From assembly GCA_016297495.1 (NCBI GenBank), contig JAEDGN010000003.1:1-64000 (forward strand): a stretch of 64,000 nt of DNA. Direction: 5' to 3'. The stretch is from Coprococcus sp. (GTDB lineage: Bacteria; Bacillota; Clostridia; Lachnospirales; Lachnospiraceae). Shown one piece after another: positions 24,112 to 33,000 of the stretch. Under the pieces are notes generated by a model. The model was not told the DNA's origin. It saw only the letters and a program-made list of their open reading frames with translations, and made no database searches. Position numbers and translations under genes: made by a program. How positions within the stretch are numbered: the stretch's first letter is position 1; each line of letters opens with the position of its first letter.

Positions 24112-25419
24112 CTAGTTCTCGATATCGCTGTCATCGATTGCATTTTCAGGTAACAGAATATGAATCGTCTCTATTCGATTTTTGTCCATTTCCTTTACTG
24201 TCAGTCGAATATGATCAATATCGATATATTCACCTTCCACCGGGATATGGCCCAGTTCATGAATCATATGGCCTGCAATGGAATCATAGTCTTCTGATTC
24301 CAGATTAAGATCCAGTAATTCATTGATATCATCCAGTTTCGTATTGCCTTCTACGAGATATTCTCTGTCTTTCACTTTACGAATATTATCTGTTTCTTCT
24401 TCGTCATATTCATCTCTGATTTCGCCGACAATTTCTTCCAGCAGGTCTTCCAGAGTAATCAATCCGGCAATGGCGCCGTATTCATCAAGAACCATGGCCA
24501 TGCTGATGGAATTCTTCTGCATGTCGACCATAAGATCGGATATTTTCTGAAATTCATAGGTAAAATAGGATTGACGCAGGATTTTTCTAATAGAGAAATC
24601 TTCAGGTTGTCCACTGTAACAGAAAACGTCTTTCAGATTTAAAACACCGATTACATGGTCTTTGTCACCTTCGTAAACAGGAAGGCGGGAATATTTATCA
24701 CGGCGGAATACTTCAAGTACTTCTGTATAAGAACTCTCCACATCCATGAATTCAATATCGATACGGGGAACCATGACGTCACTGGCAACAGAATCACCGA
24801 AATCTACCACATTGGTAATCATCTCTTTTTCTTCTGATTCAATGACTCCGTCTTCGTGGCTGACATCTATGACAGTCAGTAGTTCTGTTTCAGTCATTGC
24901 CTTGGCCTGCGCATCTGAATTCATACCTAAAAGATGCATGACACCCTGAGCCATAAAATTAATAACAAAAATAACAGGTGTTAAAATACGTGTCAGCCAG
25001 AAAATAATCGGTACAATATGCAATGACATTTTTTCGGCATTTTGTGTGGCTGCTGATTTAGGGGTGATCTCTCCGAAAATCAGAATCAGAATGGTCAGGA
25101 GACCTGTAGCGAGTCCCACAAAAGATGCTGTATTGGCTCCGGCACCTAATTGATTGGCCAGTTTTGTGGCAAGCATGGTAGACAGGGAGGATGCAGACAG
25201 ATTGACAATATTGTTGCCAATCAGAATAGCACTCAGCATCTTGGATGGGTTGTCTGTCAGTTTCTGTACAAGAAGGGCATTTTTATTGCCCTCTTCCGCC
25301 AGACTGCGGATACGTATTTTGTTGACACAGGTTAATGCAGTTTCGGATGATGAGAAAAAAGCAGATAAAGCAAGTAAAATCACCAGAATAAGAAGCTGCA
25401 ACGCGTCACTGGAATCCAA
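24112..25419 (-). CDS. CNNM/CorC-type (hemolysin family) membrane protein
   Basis: 435 aa. Residues 1-190 are the DUF21 membrane domain (ALSAFFSSSETALTCVNKIR), 205-330 a CBS-domain pair (VMVPRIDIEFMDVESSY; VLDEYGAIAGLITLEDLLEEIVGEI) and the last part the CorC/HlyC domain (YLVEGNTKLDDINELL). Proteins of this build are linked to magnesium export or cation homeostasis rather than haemolysis. The start is a TTG at 25419, with AAGGAG 8 bases before it; a nearby ATG is out of frame. Confidence 0.9.
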   Translation of the reverse strand: MDSSDALQLLILVILLALSAFFSSSETALTCVNKIRIRSLAEEGNKNALLVQKLTDNPSKMLSAILIGNNIVNLSASSLSTMLATKLANQLGAGANTASFVGLATGLLTILILIFGEITPKSAATQNAEKMSLHIVPIIFWLTRILTPVIFVINFMAQGVMHLLGMNSDAQAKAMTETELLTVIDVSHEDGVIESEEKEMITNVVDFGDSVASDVMVPRIDIEFMDVESSYTEVLEVFRRDKYSRLPVYEGDKDHVIGVLNLKDVFCYSGQPEDFSIRKILRQSYFTYEFQKISDLMVDMQKNSISMAMVLDEYGAIAGLITLEDLLEEIVGEIRDEYDEEETDNIRKVKDREYLVEGNTKLDDINELLDLNLESEDYDSIAGHMIHELGHIPVEGEYIDIDHIRLTVKEMDKNRIETIHILLPENAIDDSDIEN

Positions 25420-25489
25420 AAAATCATCTCCTTAATTAATTATAGCTTGTATTAGATTCATTGTATTAGCTCTAATTCTATATGAATGA

Positions 25490-25585
25490 CGGGGGAATGT
25501 CAAGAAATATGTCCTGATCGATGAAAAACGCAGTTATATTGAAATTTTTTCTATACCGTCAGACGAACATTACAGGTTAAAATAG
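25490..25585 (+). other. Startless coding-like remnant
   Basis: After an in-frame TGA (25487-25489), 31 codons read RGNVKKYVLIDEKRSYIEIF then SIPSDEHYRLK and a stop. There is no start codon, so it is a gene relic or chance. The KKYVLI string uses the same 14 bases as the remnant before mobAB. Confidence 0.25.
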
Positions 25586-25588
25586 TAA

Positions 25589-25632
25589 AAACACCAGACA
25601 GATTTTTATAAAATAATCCTGTCTGGTGTTTC
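25589..25632 (-). terminator. Terminator downstream of the Rpn-type fragment
   Basis: ACACCAGACAG (25591-25601) pairs with CTGTCTGGTGT. On the minus strand a T-rich stretch (TTTTTACTATTTT) follows, so it works for the minus-strand pseudogene. Confidence 0.65.
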
Positions 25633-25703
25633 CGATTACATCTGGCTGATAAAGTCTTCAATTGTATTAGCGCGGGCGGCAAGTTATTGTGCCTATGGCA
25701 GTC

Positions 25704-26051
25704 TCAGTCTTGTGGAAGAGTAGACATCGAGGCCGGCCTCATCAATATAGTTGCTGAATAACTGTTCAGCATGGAATCAATGAGAAATGAGACATCATTC
25801 TTATATCCCATAAAAAGGATGCCGCCAAGGGTTGTAATGTTCAGCTTTGTTTCGTCCGTGTAGTCTGTACCATTGATTGCATTGTATAAAGAAAGAGCTT
25901 CTGATTTGGAATTGAAAATTTGTTCGAACAGGCTTGATTTATATGTCCTGTTCAAAGTTTGCAGGTTACTTTCTTCTGCCGGTTCAAAAGGATTCAAAAT
26001 CTTACTGGCAGATTTATCTTCTGTAAGCGTCTCAGGTTTAAATCTTGCCAT
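25704..26051 (-). pseudogene. Truncated Rpn-family (PD-(D/E)XK transposase-like) nuclease
   Basis: 115 codons remain of a family that is normally near 280-300 aa. The segment TYKSSLFEQIFNSKSEALSL, then LYNAINGTDYTDETKLNITT and LGGILFMGYKNDVSFLIDSML, is the N-terminal part of Rpn/transposase-31-like proteins; the reading breaks off right after this into unrelated residues (ATILMRPASMS) and a stop. A different frame beyond (25634-25720) holds ARANTIEDFISQM and a stop, which may be the tail of the old gene. The catalytic residues are lost, so it should not be active. It has its own minus-strand promoter and a terminator. Confidence 0.8.
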
Positions 26052-26068
26052 TGCATATTCTCTTCGGT

Positions 26069-26097
26069 ATTATACCATTTAACGTTTACATACTCAA
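26069..26097 (-). promoter_or_regulatory. Promoter of the Rpn-type fragment
   Basis: On the minus strand TTGAGT (26092-26097), 17 bases, TATAAT (26069-26074), about 20 bases before the ATG. Confidence 0.65.
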
Positions 26098-26273
26098 TAA
26101 TTGTTCTGTTGCATAATACGATGCGCATCGTCTATATCTATTATAAACCGTCATAAAAAGTATTTCACTCATTATTTATCGCAAATTTCGACAACATTCG
26201 ACAATATGCATAATCACCAGACAGATCCTGCATTAAATAGAAGAATTTGTTAGTAAAAAACATGTAAATGATA

Positions 26274-26342
26274 TTGATTCTTGATTACCGTTGGTGTACA
26301 ATAATGAAGGAATTAAAAACAAACAGTACGGGGGACCGTACT
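26274..26342 (+). promoter_or_regulatory. Promoter and leader hairpin of the zinc phospholipase C family gene
   Basis: The 316-base gap before this gene holds a promoter TTGATT (26274-26279), 17 bases, TACAAT (26297-26302), then a perfect hairpin AGTACGG-GGGA-CCGTACT (26325-26342) in the leader. It also contains a tandem TTCGACAA (26187-26194 and 26197-26204) and the second copy of a 12-base repeat (26215-26226). Nothing else is seen in it. Confidence 0.6.
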
Positions 26343-26367
26343 CAGACTATACATGGAGGTATTGATC

Positions 26368-26952
26368 TTGAGAAAGAAATCGCATTTATCTCTGGCGGGA
26401 TATATTGTGGATGTCATTGATAAGGATATGATAACTCATCCGCTGGCTTTCCGGTTTGGAAGTCTGGAGCCGGACCTTGTACCGACATTTATTACAACAA
26501 AGCATAGAATAGATTTAACATTTTATAAATTGGAAAAGAAAATTAAAAAGGTACTGGAAGAGTATGACAGCAGTAAGGGTCTTACTATAGGTTTATCCAA
26601 GGATCTGGGAGTGATCACCCATTATTTGGCAGATTATTTTACATTTCCGCATAACATAGAATATCCAGGCACCATGTCGGAACACATCCATTATGAAGCT
26701 GAGTTGAAGGTTAATTTCAGAAATTTCATTGAACATGTAAAAGAAGCCCAGATACAGTTTCAGAATGTAGTGCTGAATTCTGCAGAGGAGATTTGCAATT
26801 TCATCAGAAAATGCCATGATGAATATATCCATGCCGTGAAATCTATTCAGAATGACTGCAATTATATCCTGAAAATCTGTGCTCAGGTCATAGGCGCAAT
26901 CCTCCATCTGCTTCAGCAGGGAACAGGAACCCTCGGAAGCCGGATAGCATAA
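26368..26952 (+). CDS. Zinc-dependent phospholipase C family protein
   Basis: 194 aa. The pattern SHLSLAGYIVDVI, HPLAFRFGSLEPDL, KDLGVITHYLADYFTFPHN and HIHYEAEL keeps the spaced His/Asp residues that bind zinc in the zinc-dependent phospholipase C / S1-P1-like fold. It has no signal peptide, so a secreted lecithinase role is unlikely; Lachnospiraceae carry many such intracellular members of unknown substrate. The start is most likely TTG 26368, because GGAGG (26355-26359) sits 8 bases before it; the ATG at 26353 overlaps that box. Followed by a very long terminator hairpin. Confidence 0.75.
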   Translation: MRKKSHLSLAGYIVDVIDKDMITHPLAFRFGSLEPDLVPTFITTKHRIDLTFYKLEKKIKKVLEEYDSSKGLTIGLSKDLGVITHYLADYFTFPHNIEYPGTMSEHIHYEAELKVNFRNFIEHVKEAQIQFQNVVLNSAEEICNFIRKCHDEYIHAVKSIQNDCNYILKICAQVIGAILHLLQQGTGTLGSRIA

Positions 26953-26978
26953 CAACAAAGAAGGGACATATGGCAACA

Positions 26979-27064
26979 GGGGAGCTATGAGGAACATCCC
27001 CCTGGAAACGATTTGCGATGAGCATGTTTCCAGGGGGATGTTCCTCATAGCTCCCCGTCTTTTT
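26979..27064 (+). terminator. Exceptionally long (31-bp) perfect terminator hairpin
   Basis: The arms 26979-27009 and 27026-27056 are exact complements with a 16-base loop, followed by GTC and a run of T. It lies between convergent genes, but the T-run serves only the plus strand. Confidence 0.85.
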
Positions 27065-27065
27065 T

Positions 27066-28697
27066 TTAATCGTTGATTTCCACTTCCATGTTGAGTACCT
27101 GACGTTTTCTTGCCATTTCATCATTTTCCAGATATTCATCATAGGTGCAATGTTTATCGATGAGACCGCCTGGTGTTAATTCCATAATACGGTTGGCGAC
27201 AGTCTGTACGAACTGGTGGTCCTGAGAGGTAAAAAGGATCACACCCGGGTATTTGATCAGACTGTTATTGAGAGCCGTGATGGATTCCAGATCCAGATGG
27301 TTGGTCGGTTCATCCATAATCAGGCAGTTGGCACCGGACATCATCATTTTTGAGAGGATGCACCGGACACGCTCACCACCGGAGAGAACATTGAGCTTTT
27401 TCAGGCCGTCATCGCCGGAGAAAAGCATACGGCCGAGAAAACCGCGAACGTAAGTGACATCCTTTTCCGGGGAATACTGCATGAGCCAGTCCACAATACT
27501 GTCATCGCTGGTGAATTCCGATGTGTTATCCTTTGGGAAATAGGCCTGACTTGTGGTGACGCCCCACTTGTAGGAACCTTCATCCGGCTCCATTTCACCG
27601 GCCAGAATCCTGAACAGGGTGGTGGTGGCATTAACATTCGGGCCCACAAAGGCAACCTTGTCATCGTGGCCAAGAGTAAAGGAAATATTATCAAGCATTT
27701 TTACACCGTCAATGGTTTTGGAGATTCCTTCTACACGCAGCACTTCATTGCCAATTTCACGGTTCGGTTTGAAGTCAATATATGGATATTTACGGCTGGA
27801 TGGACGGATCTCATCCAGCTGAATTTTTTCCAGTGCACGTTTCCTGGAAGTTGCCTGCTTCGATTTTGAGGCGTTGGCAGAGAAACGCTGAATAAATTCC
27901 TGCAGCTCTTTGATCTTTTCTTCCTTTTTCTTATTGGCTTCCTTCATCTGCTTGATCATCAGCTGGCTGGATTCATACCAGAAATCATAGTTTCCGGAGT
28001 AGAGCTGGATCTTGGCATAGTCAATATCGGCTGTATGTGTACAGACTTTATTTAAGAAATAACGGTCATGGGATACAACAATGACTGTATTATTAAAATC
28101 AATCAGGAATTCTTCAAGCCATGCGATGGCATCCAGATCCAGATGGTTGGTAGGCTCGTCCAGCAGAAGGATGTCAGGGTTGCCAAAAAGGGCTTTTGCG
28201 AGAAGAACTTTGACCTTCTGACCGCCGTCCAGCTCACGGACATAAGAATAGTGGAGATCCGTATCGATTCCAAGGCCATTGAGCAGAGTAGCTGCGTCAC
28301 TTTCTGCTTCCCAGCCGTTCAGATCGGCAAACTCTGCTTCCAGTTCGCTGGCACGGACACCATCGGCATCGGTAAAATCTTCTTTGGCGTAAATGGCATC
28401 TTTTTCCTGCATAATTTCATAGAGACGTTTATTGCCCAGGATAACTGTGTCCAGTACCTGATAATCGTCGTATTTATAATGATCCTGTTCCAGAACCGAC
28501 AGACGCTGTCCCGGTGTAATGGCAATACTTCCTTTGGTAGGTTCGATGGTACCGGCGAGAATTTTCAGGAAAGTGGATTTGCCGGCTCCATTGGCTCCGA
28601 TGAGACCATAGCAGTTTCCTTCGGTAAATTTAATATTCACATCTTCAAAAAGCGCTCTCTTGCCAAGGCGCAGCGTTACATTATTTGCACTAATCAT
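27066..28697 (-). CDS. ABC-F family ATPase with degenerate second Walker A
   Basis: 543 aa, two ABC domains without membrane parts, as in ABC-F proteins that act on ribosomes or give antibiotic protection. Domain 1 is complete: GANGAGKST, LDGGQKVKVLLAKAL, LLLDEPTNHLDLD. In domain 2 the Walker A reads VGPNVNATTTLF, so the lysine is replaced by Thr358, although its signature (LSGGERVRCILSKMM) and Walker B (LIMDEPTNHLDLE) are normal. In the YbiT/YkpA branch, as I recall it, this loop is already atypical but the lysine is retained. The start is 28697 (MISANN) rather than the longer frame from 28754. Divergent from a second ABC-F gene. Confidence 0.9.
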   Translation of the reverse strand: MISANNVTLRLGKRALFEDVNIKFTEGNCYGLIGANGAGKSTFLKILAGTIEPTKGSIAITPGQRLSVLEQDHYKYDDYQVLDTVILGNKRLYEIMQEKDAIYAKEDFTDADGVRASELEAEFADLNGWEAESDAATLLNGLGIDTDLHYSYVRELDGGQKVKVLLAKALFGNPDILLLDEPTNHLDLDAIAWLEEFLIDFNNTVIVVSHDRYFLNKVCTHTADIDYAKIQLYSGNYDFWYESSQLMIKQMKEANKKKEEKIKELQEFIQRFSANASKSKQATSRKRALEKIQLDEIRPSSRKYPYIDFKPNREIGNEVLRVEGISKTIDGVKMLDNISFTLGHDDKVAFVGPNVNATTTLFRILAGEMEPDEGSYKWGVTTSQAYFPKDNTSEFTSDDSIVDWLMQYSPEKDVTYVRGFLGRMLFSGDDGLKKLNVLSGGERVRCILSKMMMSGANCLIMDEPTNHLDLESITALNNSLIKYPGVILFTSQDHQFVQTVANRIMELTPGGLIDKHCTYDEYLENDEMARKRQVLNMEVEIND

Positions 28698-28797
28698 AGA
28701 TAAACCTTTCTGTAAACAAATTTGTTGGGTTAGTATATTTAGTAGACTGCACACACTATTGTACCGTATTTACGCTATTTTGCAAGCTTTTCTTTAA

Positions 28798-28826
28798 TTG
28801 ACGTACAGAAGAAAATCATTTATGAT
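28798..28826 (+). promoter_or_regulatory. Promoter of the second ABC-F gene
   Basis: TTGACG (28798-28803), 17 bases, TATGAT (28821-28826), about 39 bases before the start codon. Confidence 0.75.
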
Positions 28827-28864
28827 AAGGGGAGTTATTATGTGTATGGTGAGGGGTGTTCCTG

Positions 28865-30688
28865 ATGAATATCATGAATATTGAACATATTAGTAAGATT
28901 TTTGGTGAAAAGACAATTTTTGATGATGCTTCCTTCGGTATTCAGGAAGGAGATAAGATTGGTATTGTCGGTATAAACGGGACAGGAAAAACAACACTTT
29001 TGAGGATGATTGCCGGGGAAGAAGAACCGGATGCGGGACAGATTATCCGTCAGAATCAGATTAAGATTGCATGGCTTCCTCAGAATCCTGTATTTCCGGA
29101 GCATGCTACGATTTTATCCTATGCGGGCGAAGATGAGACGGGCTGGCGGGTGCAGAGCAATCTGAGCCAGCTGGATATCACGGACTACAGTGTCCCTCTT
29201 GATGAATTGTCAGGCGGTCAGAGAAGAAAAGTGGCACTGGCCAAAGTGCTGGCTTCGGATTTTGATGTGCTTTTGCTGGATGAACCAACCAATCATCTGG
29301 ATTCGGCCATGATCAGCTGGCTGGAGGATTATCTGAAAAATTATAGAGGAACAGTTTTGATGGTCACACATGACCGGTATTTTCTGGATCAGGTAACCAA
29401 TAAAATACTCGAGATCAGTCACGGCAAAATGTACAGCTATGATTCCAATTATTCCGGTTTCCTTGAATTAAAGGCAGAAAGGGAGGAGATGGCGCTCGCT
29501 TCTGAGAGAAAACGTCAGAGTATTCTGAGGATGGAACTTGAATGGGCCAAACGGGGCTGCAGAGCAAGAACAACAAAGCAGCGGGCCAGACTGGAACGCC
29601 TGGAGGCTTTAAAGAATGGAAAAGCACCGGTGCAGGTCCAGAATGTGGAGATGGATTCCATCGAAACAAGAATGGGAAAAAAGACGATAGAGCTTGAACA
29701 TGTGAGTAAAAGCTTTGGAAATAAGAGCATTCTGGATGATTATAGTTATATTTTTCTGAAGAATCAGAAAGTAGGCATCATCGGTCCGAATGGCTGCGGC
29801 AAGTCTACGTTTATGAAAATGCTGGCTGGTCTGCTGGAACCGGACTCAGGCAGTATTGAAATCGGAGAGACTGTCCGCATCGGTTATTTTGCCCAGGAGG
29901 AGCAGGAGATGGATGAGCGTCAGCGGGTCATCGATTATGTAAAAGATATCGGGGAATATATTATAACCCGTGATGGCAGAATCAGCGCCTCTCAGATGCT
30001 GGAACGTTTTCTGTTTACACCGGAGATGCAGTATTCGCCCATTGGGAAATTGTCCGGCGGTGAGAAACGGCGGCTCTATCTGCTGGGGGTTCTGTCGCAG
30101 AATATCAATGTACTTCTGTTGGATGAAGCTTCCAACAGTCTCGATATTCCGACTTTGACCATTCTGGAGGATTATCTGAATTCGTTTGTAGGTATTGTTA
30201 TTGCGGTATCTCATGACAGATATTTTCTTGATAATGTTGCAGATCGCATTCTCGAATTTGACGGATATGGTCATATATGTCAATATGAGGGCGGCTATAC
30301 GGATTATCTGGAAGCCTGCCAAAAACGGACAACTACTGCGATGGAGGGAGGAACCGGGGCCAGGACGGTAGAGAAAGCAGCGGGGCGGAACAGTGAAAAA
30401 AAGACTGTTTCTAAAGACTGGAAGCAGAATCGTCCGGTGAAATTAAAATTTACTTATAGTGAACAGAAGGAATTTGAGACAATTGATGATACCATAGCGG
30501 ATCTGGAACTTCAATTGGAGGAGCTGGACAGTGAGATGATGAAAAATGCCACCAATTCGGGAAAGCTGAATGAATTGATGAAGGAAAAGGAAGCGACAGA
30601 AACGATGCTGAACGAAAAAATGGAGCGCTGGGTGTATCTTAATGATCTGGCAGAGCGCATAGAGGCGCAGAAACGGGAGGATAAATAA
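28865..30688 (+). CDS. ABC-F family ATPase (Uup-like, with C-terminal coiled coil)
   Basis: 607 aa. Both ABC domains have Walker A (GINGTGKTT and GPNGCGKST) and signatures (LSGGQRRKVALAKVL, LSGGEKRRLYLLGVL). Walker B is normal in domain 1 (LLLDEPTNHLDSA) but reads LLLDEASNSLDIP in domain 2, where DEPTNxLD is usual. The last 110 residues form a charged coiled coil (FETIDDTIADLELQLEELDS), as in Uup-type members that bind DNA or ribosomes. Start ATG 28865 has GAGGGG upstream. The TraX gene follows after one base, so the two are in one operon. Confidence 0.88.
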   Translation: MNIMNIEHISKIFGEKTIFDDASFGIQEGDKIGIVGINGTGKTTLLRMIAGEEEPDAGQIIRQNQIKIAWLPQNPVFPEHATILSYAGEDETGWRVQSNLSQLDITDYSVPLDELSGGQRRKVALAKVLASDFDVLLLDEPTNHLDSAMISWLEDYLKNYRGTVLMVTHDRYFLDQVTNKILEISHGKMYSYDSNYSGFLELKAEREEMALASERKRQSILRMELEWAKRGCRARTTKQRARLERLEALKNGKAPVQVQNVEMDSIETRMGKKTIELEHVSKSFGNKSILDDYSYIFLKNQKVGIIGPNGCGKSTFMKMLAGLLEPDSGSIEIGETVRIGYFAQEEQEMDERQRVIDYVKDIGEYIITRDGRISASQMLERFLFTPEMQYSPIGKLSGGEKRRLYLLGVLSQNINVLLLDEASNSLDIPTLTILEDYLNSFVGIVIAVSHDRYFLDNVADRILEFDGYGHICQYEGGYTDYLEACQKRTTTAMEGGTGARTVEKAAGRNSEKKTVSKDWKQNRPVKLKFTYSEQKEFETIDDTIADLELQLEELDSEMMKNATNSGKLNELMKEKEATETMLNEKMERWVYLNDLAERIEAQKREDK

Positions 30689-30689
30689 A

Positions 30690-31379
30690 ATGGAGATGAG
30701 TCTGGCGGCATACCGGAAGCTGGATGGAAGGATGCTGAAAATAATTGCTGTTATCTCTATGTTCATTGATCATGTGGGAGCTGTGCTTTTTCCCAATATC
30801 ATTCTATTCAGAATGATCGGCCGGCTGGCTTTCCCGATTTACTGTTTCCTTCTGGTGGAGGGAGCACGTTATACACATCATATGCTGCAGTATATGATGC
30901 GTATGGCGGTATTTGCTCTGATATCGGAATTACCTTTTGACTGGGCTTTTTATCACCGGTTTGTTTACACTGCACATCAAAATGTATTTTTTACATTATT
31001 CATCGGACTGGTCATGATATGGTTTCTGGAGCATCCAATGAATGATATAGAAATACCTGATATCGTCAATAAATTGATCATAGTGGCTCTGGCCGGTACA
31101 GCGGCCGAACTTCTTTCAACGGATTACGGATTCTCAGGTATTGCCATTATACTTATATTTTATATATTGAGAGAAAGAGCATTATTAAAGTATATGATCG
31201 TGGCTCTGATCTGCATCGGTATGGGATGGCTTGAGGCATTTGCCATTCTGGCCCTGATACTGATTGCCCTTTACAACGGACAGCGGGGCAGCCAGACAAA
31301 AATCATGCAGTATGGTTTTTATGCATTTTATCCGGCTCACCTGCTGTTGTTGGCAATGATATATCAGATTATCAAATAA
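30690..31379 (+). CDS. TraX family membrane protein
   Basis: 229 aa with about seven hydrophobic segments. LKIIAVISMFIDHVGAVLFP, RMIGRLAFPIYCFLLVEGA and a late FYAFYPAHLLLLAMIY are typical of the TraX family, whose F-plasmid member acetylates pilin; in chromosomal Clostridia homologues the acceptor is unknown. The ATG at 30690 starts one base after the ABC-F stop and uses GGGAGG inside that gene. Confidence 0.85.
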   Translation: MEMSLAAYRKLDGRMLKIIAVISMFIDHVGAVLFPNIILFRMIGRLAFPIYCFLLVEGARYTHHMLQYMMRMAVFALISELPFDWAFYHRFVYTAHQNVFFTLFIGLVMIWFLEHPMNDIEIPDIVNKLIIVALAGTAAELLSTDYGFSGIAIILIFYILRERALLKYMIVALICIGMGWLEAFAILALILIALYNGQRGSQTKIMQYGFYAFYPAHLLLLAMIYQIIK

Positions 31380-31382
31380 AAT

Positions 31383-31568
31383 TTATTGACAGGACACATC
31401 TTTTTTGGAAGAAGGTTCCGGCGGAAAATCACCGATATATGGAAGGTGATGGTTGTTCCTTACCTGCATGGAATCGATGGTCAGATCTTCTGTGATATGG
31501 TTATCAATCATATTGTCTGTCCTGTTCAGGCAATTTCTCTGGTGCAGATTGATCTGCGGTTCAATCAT
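31383..31568 (-). CDS. Small hypothetical protein, 61 aa
   Basis: Not recognised. 61 aa: MIEPQINLHQRNCLNRTDNM, a HHLPYIGDFPPEP segment and a C-terminal CQ. No membrane segment. The ribosome site is nearly perfect (AAGGAGG, 8 bases before the ATG), which supports translation. It lies between the convergent TraX gene and luxS, on the luxS strand, 78 bases after luxS, and could be the second gene of that unit. Confidence 0.55.
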   Translation of the reverse strand: MIEPQINLHQRNCLNRTDNMIDNHITEDLTIDSMQVRNNHHLPYIGDFPPEPSSKKDVSCQ

Positions 31569-31646
31569 AGGAAAACCTCCTTGTCGTTTTCCTATAGTAT
31601 GCGGTGAAATTGTCGTTTTATGTGTGAAAAATATTGCATCAAAGAG

Positions 31647-32126
31647 TTATTCAGGATAAACGAGGCGGTTGTCATCAATCTGATAAAGTACTTCATTCAG
31701 ATAGCGATTGGCTAGATAATTTGCCATTGACAGGTTCATATCCAGATAATTACCGCAGTCCTTTGGACTTGCCCCCGGTACATCATCGTGGAAATCCCGG
31801 ATAAATTCAAACATTTCAATGATTAATGGGATGATCTCTCTGGAAGTCAGATCACCGGCAAGCAGCAGATAGAAGCCTGTACGGCAGCCCATTGGTCCGA
31901 AATAGACAGTACGGCTTCCATAGACAGAATGGTTGCGTAAAAATGTGGCTCCCAGATGTTCAATGGTATGGATTTCGGCAGTGTTCATGACAGGCTCATC
32001 ATTAGGACTGGTCATACGAAGGTCAAAGGTTGTGATAATTTCCTGACCGATTGTATCTTTGCGGGACACATAAACGCCCGGGACCAGCTTAATATGATCA
32101 ATTGTAAAACTTGCTATTTTTTTCAT
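31647..32126 (-). CDS. luxS: S-ribosylhomocysteine lyase (autoinducer-2 synthase)
   Basis: 159 aa, the usual length. The metal-binding HTIEHLGA, the catalytic-cysteine segment MGCRTGFYLLL and the later CGNYLDMNL are intact. LuxS splits S-ribosylhomocysteine to homocysteine and the AI-2 precursor DPD in the activated methyl cycle. The start ATG has AAAGGA about 11 bases before it. Divergent from the response regulator gene. Confidence 0.96.
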   Translation of the reverse strand: MKKIASFTIDHIKLVPGVYVSRKDTIGQEIITTFDLRMTSPNDEPVMNTAEIHTIEHLGATFLRNHSVYGSRTVYFGPMGCRTGFYLLLAGDLTSREIIPLIIEMFEFIRDFHDDVPGASPKDCGNYLDMNLSMANYLANRYLNEVLYQIDDNRLVYPE

Positions 32127-32227
32127 ATTTATTCAAATCCTTTCGTAAATTTAAACGTTTTATCAAATGTCACATTGCGCAAAAGCAGACTGACACTGGG
32201 TTCATTATATCATACAGGGGGAGTGAA

Positions 32228-32911
32228 ATGCATTATAAAATTTTGGTTGTAGAAGATGAAACAGATATTAATGCTTTGTTGGCAGATATTCTGAGAACTG
32301 AGGGGTATGGTGTGATGCAGGCTTTTTCAGGGACTGAAGCAAAGCTTCTGATAGAAAAAGAATTACCAGATCTTATATTGTTGGATCTGATGCTGCCTGG
32401 GCTTTCGGGAGAGACATTTTTGCGCTGCATCCGGGAGGATATGCATATTGAAACCCCGGTGTTGATACTGTCGGCAAAGAGTGCTTTGAAAGATAAAGTG
32501 GAACTACTGAAGGCCGGGGCCGATGACTATATCACAAAGCCTTTTGAGCCGGAGGAAGTGACAGTCAGGGTTCTGGCTGCTCTCAGGCGGTCAGGAAAAA
32601 AATCCGGGTCTTGTAATGTGCTGAGATACAAGCAGATGAAACTGGATGCTGATTCGAGGGTAGTAACGGTGAGTGACAGGGAGCTTATATTGACTGCCCA
32701 TGAGTATGACATCCTTTATCTGTTAATGCAGACTCCGGGAAAGGTCTATTCCAGAGAGAAGATTTATGAACTGGTATGGAAAGGCGGTTATTATGGTGAG
32801 AATAATACAGTCAATGTTCATGTCAGCAATCTGAGAAAGAAGATCAAAGAAGCCGGTGCAGATGAGGAATATATTCAAACGGTTTATGGAATCGGATTTA
32901 AGTTAGGATAA
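32228..32911 (+). CDS. OmpR-family response regulator
   Basis: 227 aa. Receiver domain with phospho-acceptor in LILLDLMLPG and lysine in ITKPFEPEE, then a winged-helix domain (LTAHEYDILYLLMQTPGKVYS, NNTVNVHVSNLRKKI). The ATG at 32228 has GGGGGAG upstream; an earlier frame opening at 32111 lies across the luxS promoter. It is 89 bases from the ABC transporter genes and its partner kinase is at 34695, so the locus reads regulator - ABC ATPase - permease - kinase, the layout of peptide-antibiotic sensing and detoxification modules. Confidence 0.93.
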   Translation: MHYKILVVEDETDINALLADILRTEGYGVMQAFSGTEAKLLIEKELPDLILLDLMLPGLSGETFLRCIREDMHIETPVLILSAKSALKDKVELLKAGADDYITKPFEPEEVTVRVLAALRRSGKKSGSCNVLRYKQMKLDADSRVVTVSDRELILTAHEYDILYLLMQTPGKVYSREKIYELVWKGGYYGENNTVNVHVSNLRKKIKEAGADEEYIQTVYGIGFKLG

Positions 32912-33000
32912 ATCTTTATGATTTTTTTAAAAGTTCTTTATGACTTATTAAAAGCGAATAAATTATACTATGCCTGTTAGTAGAAAACGGAGGTAAGAGG

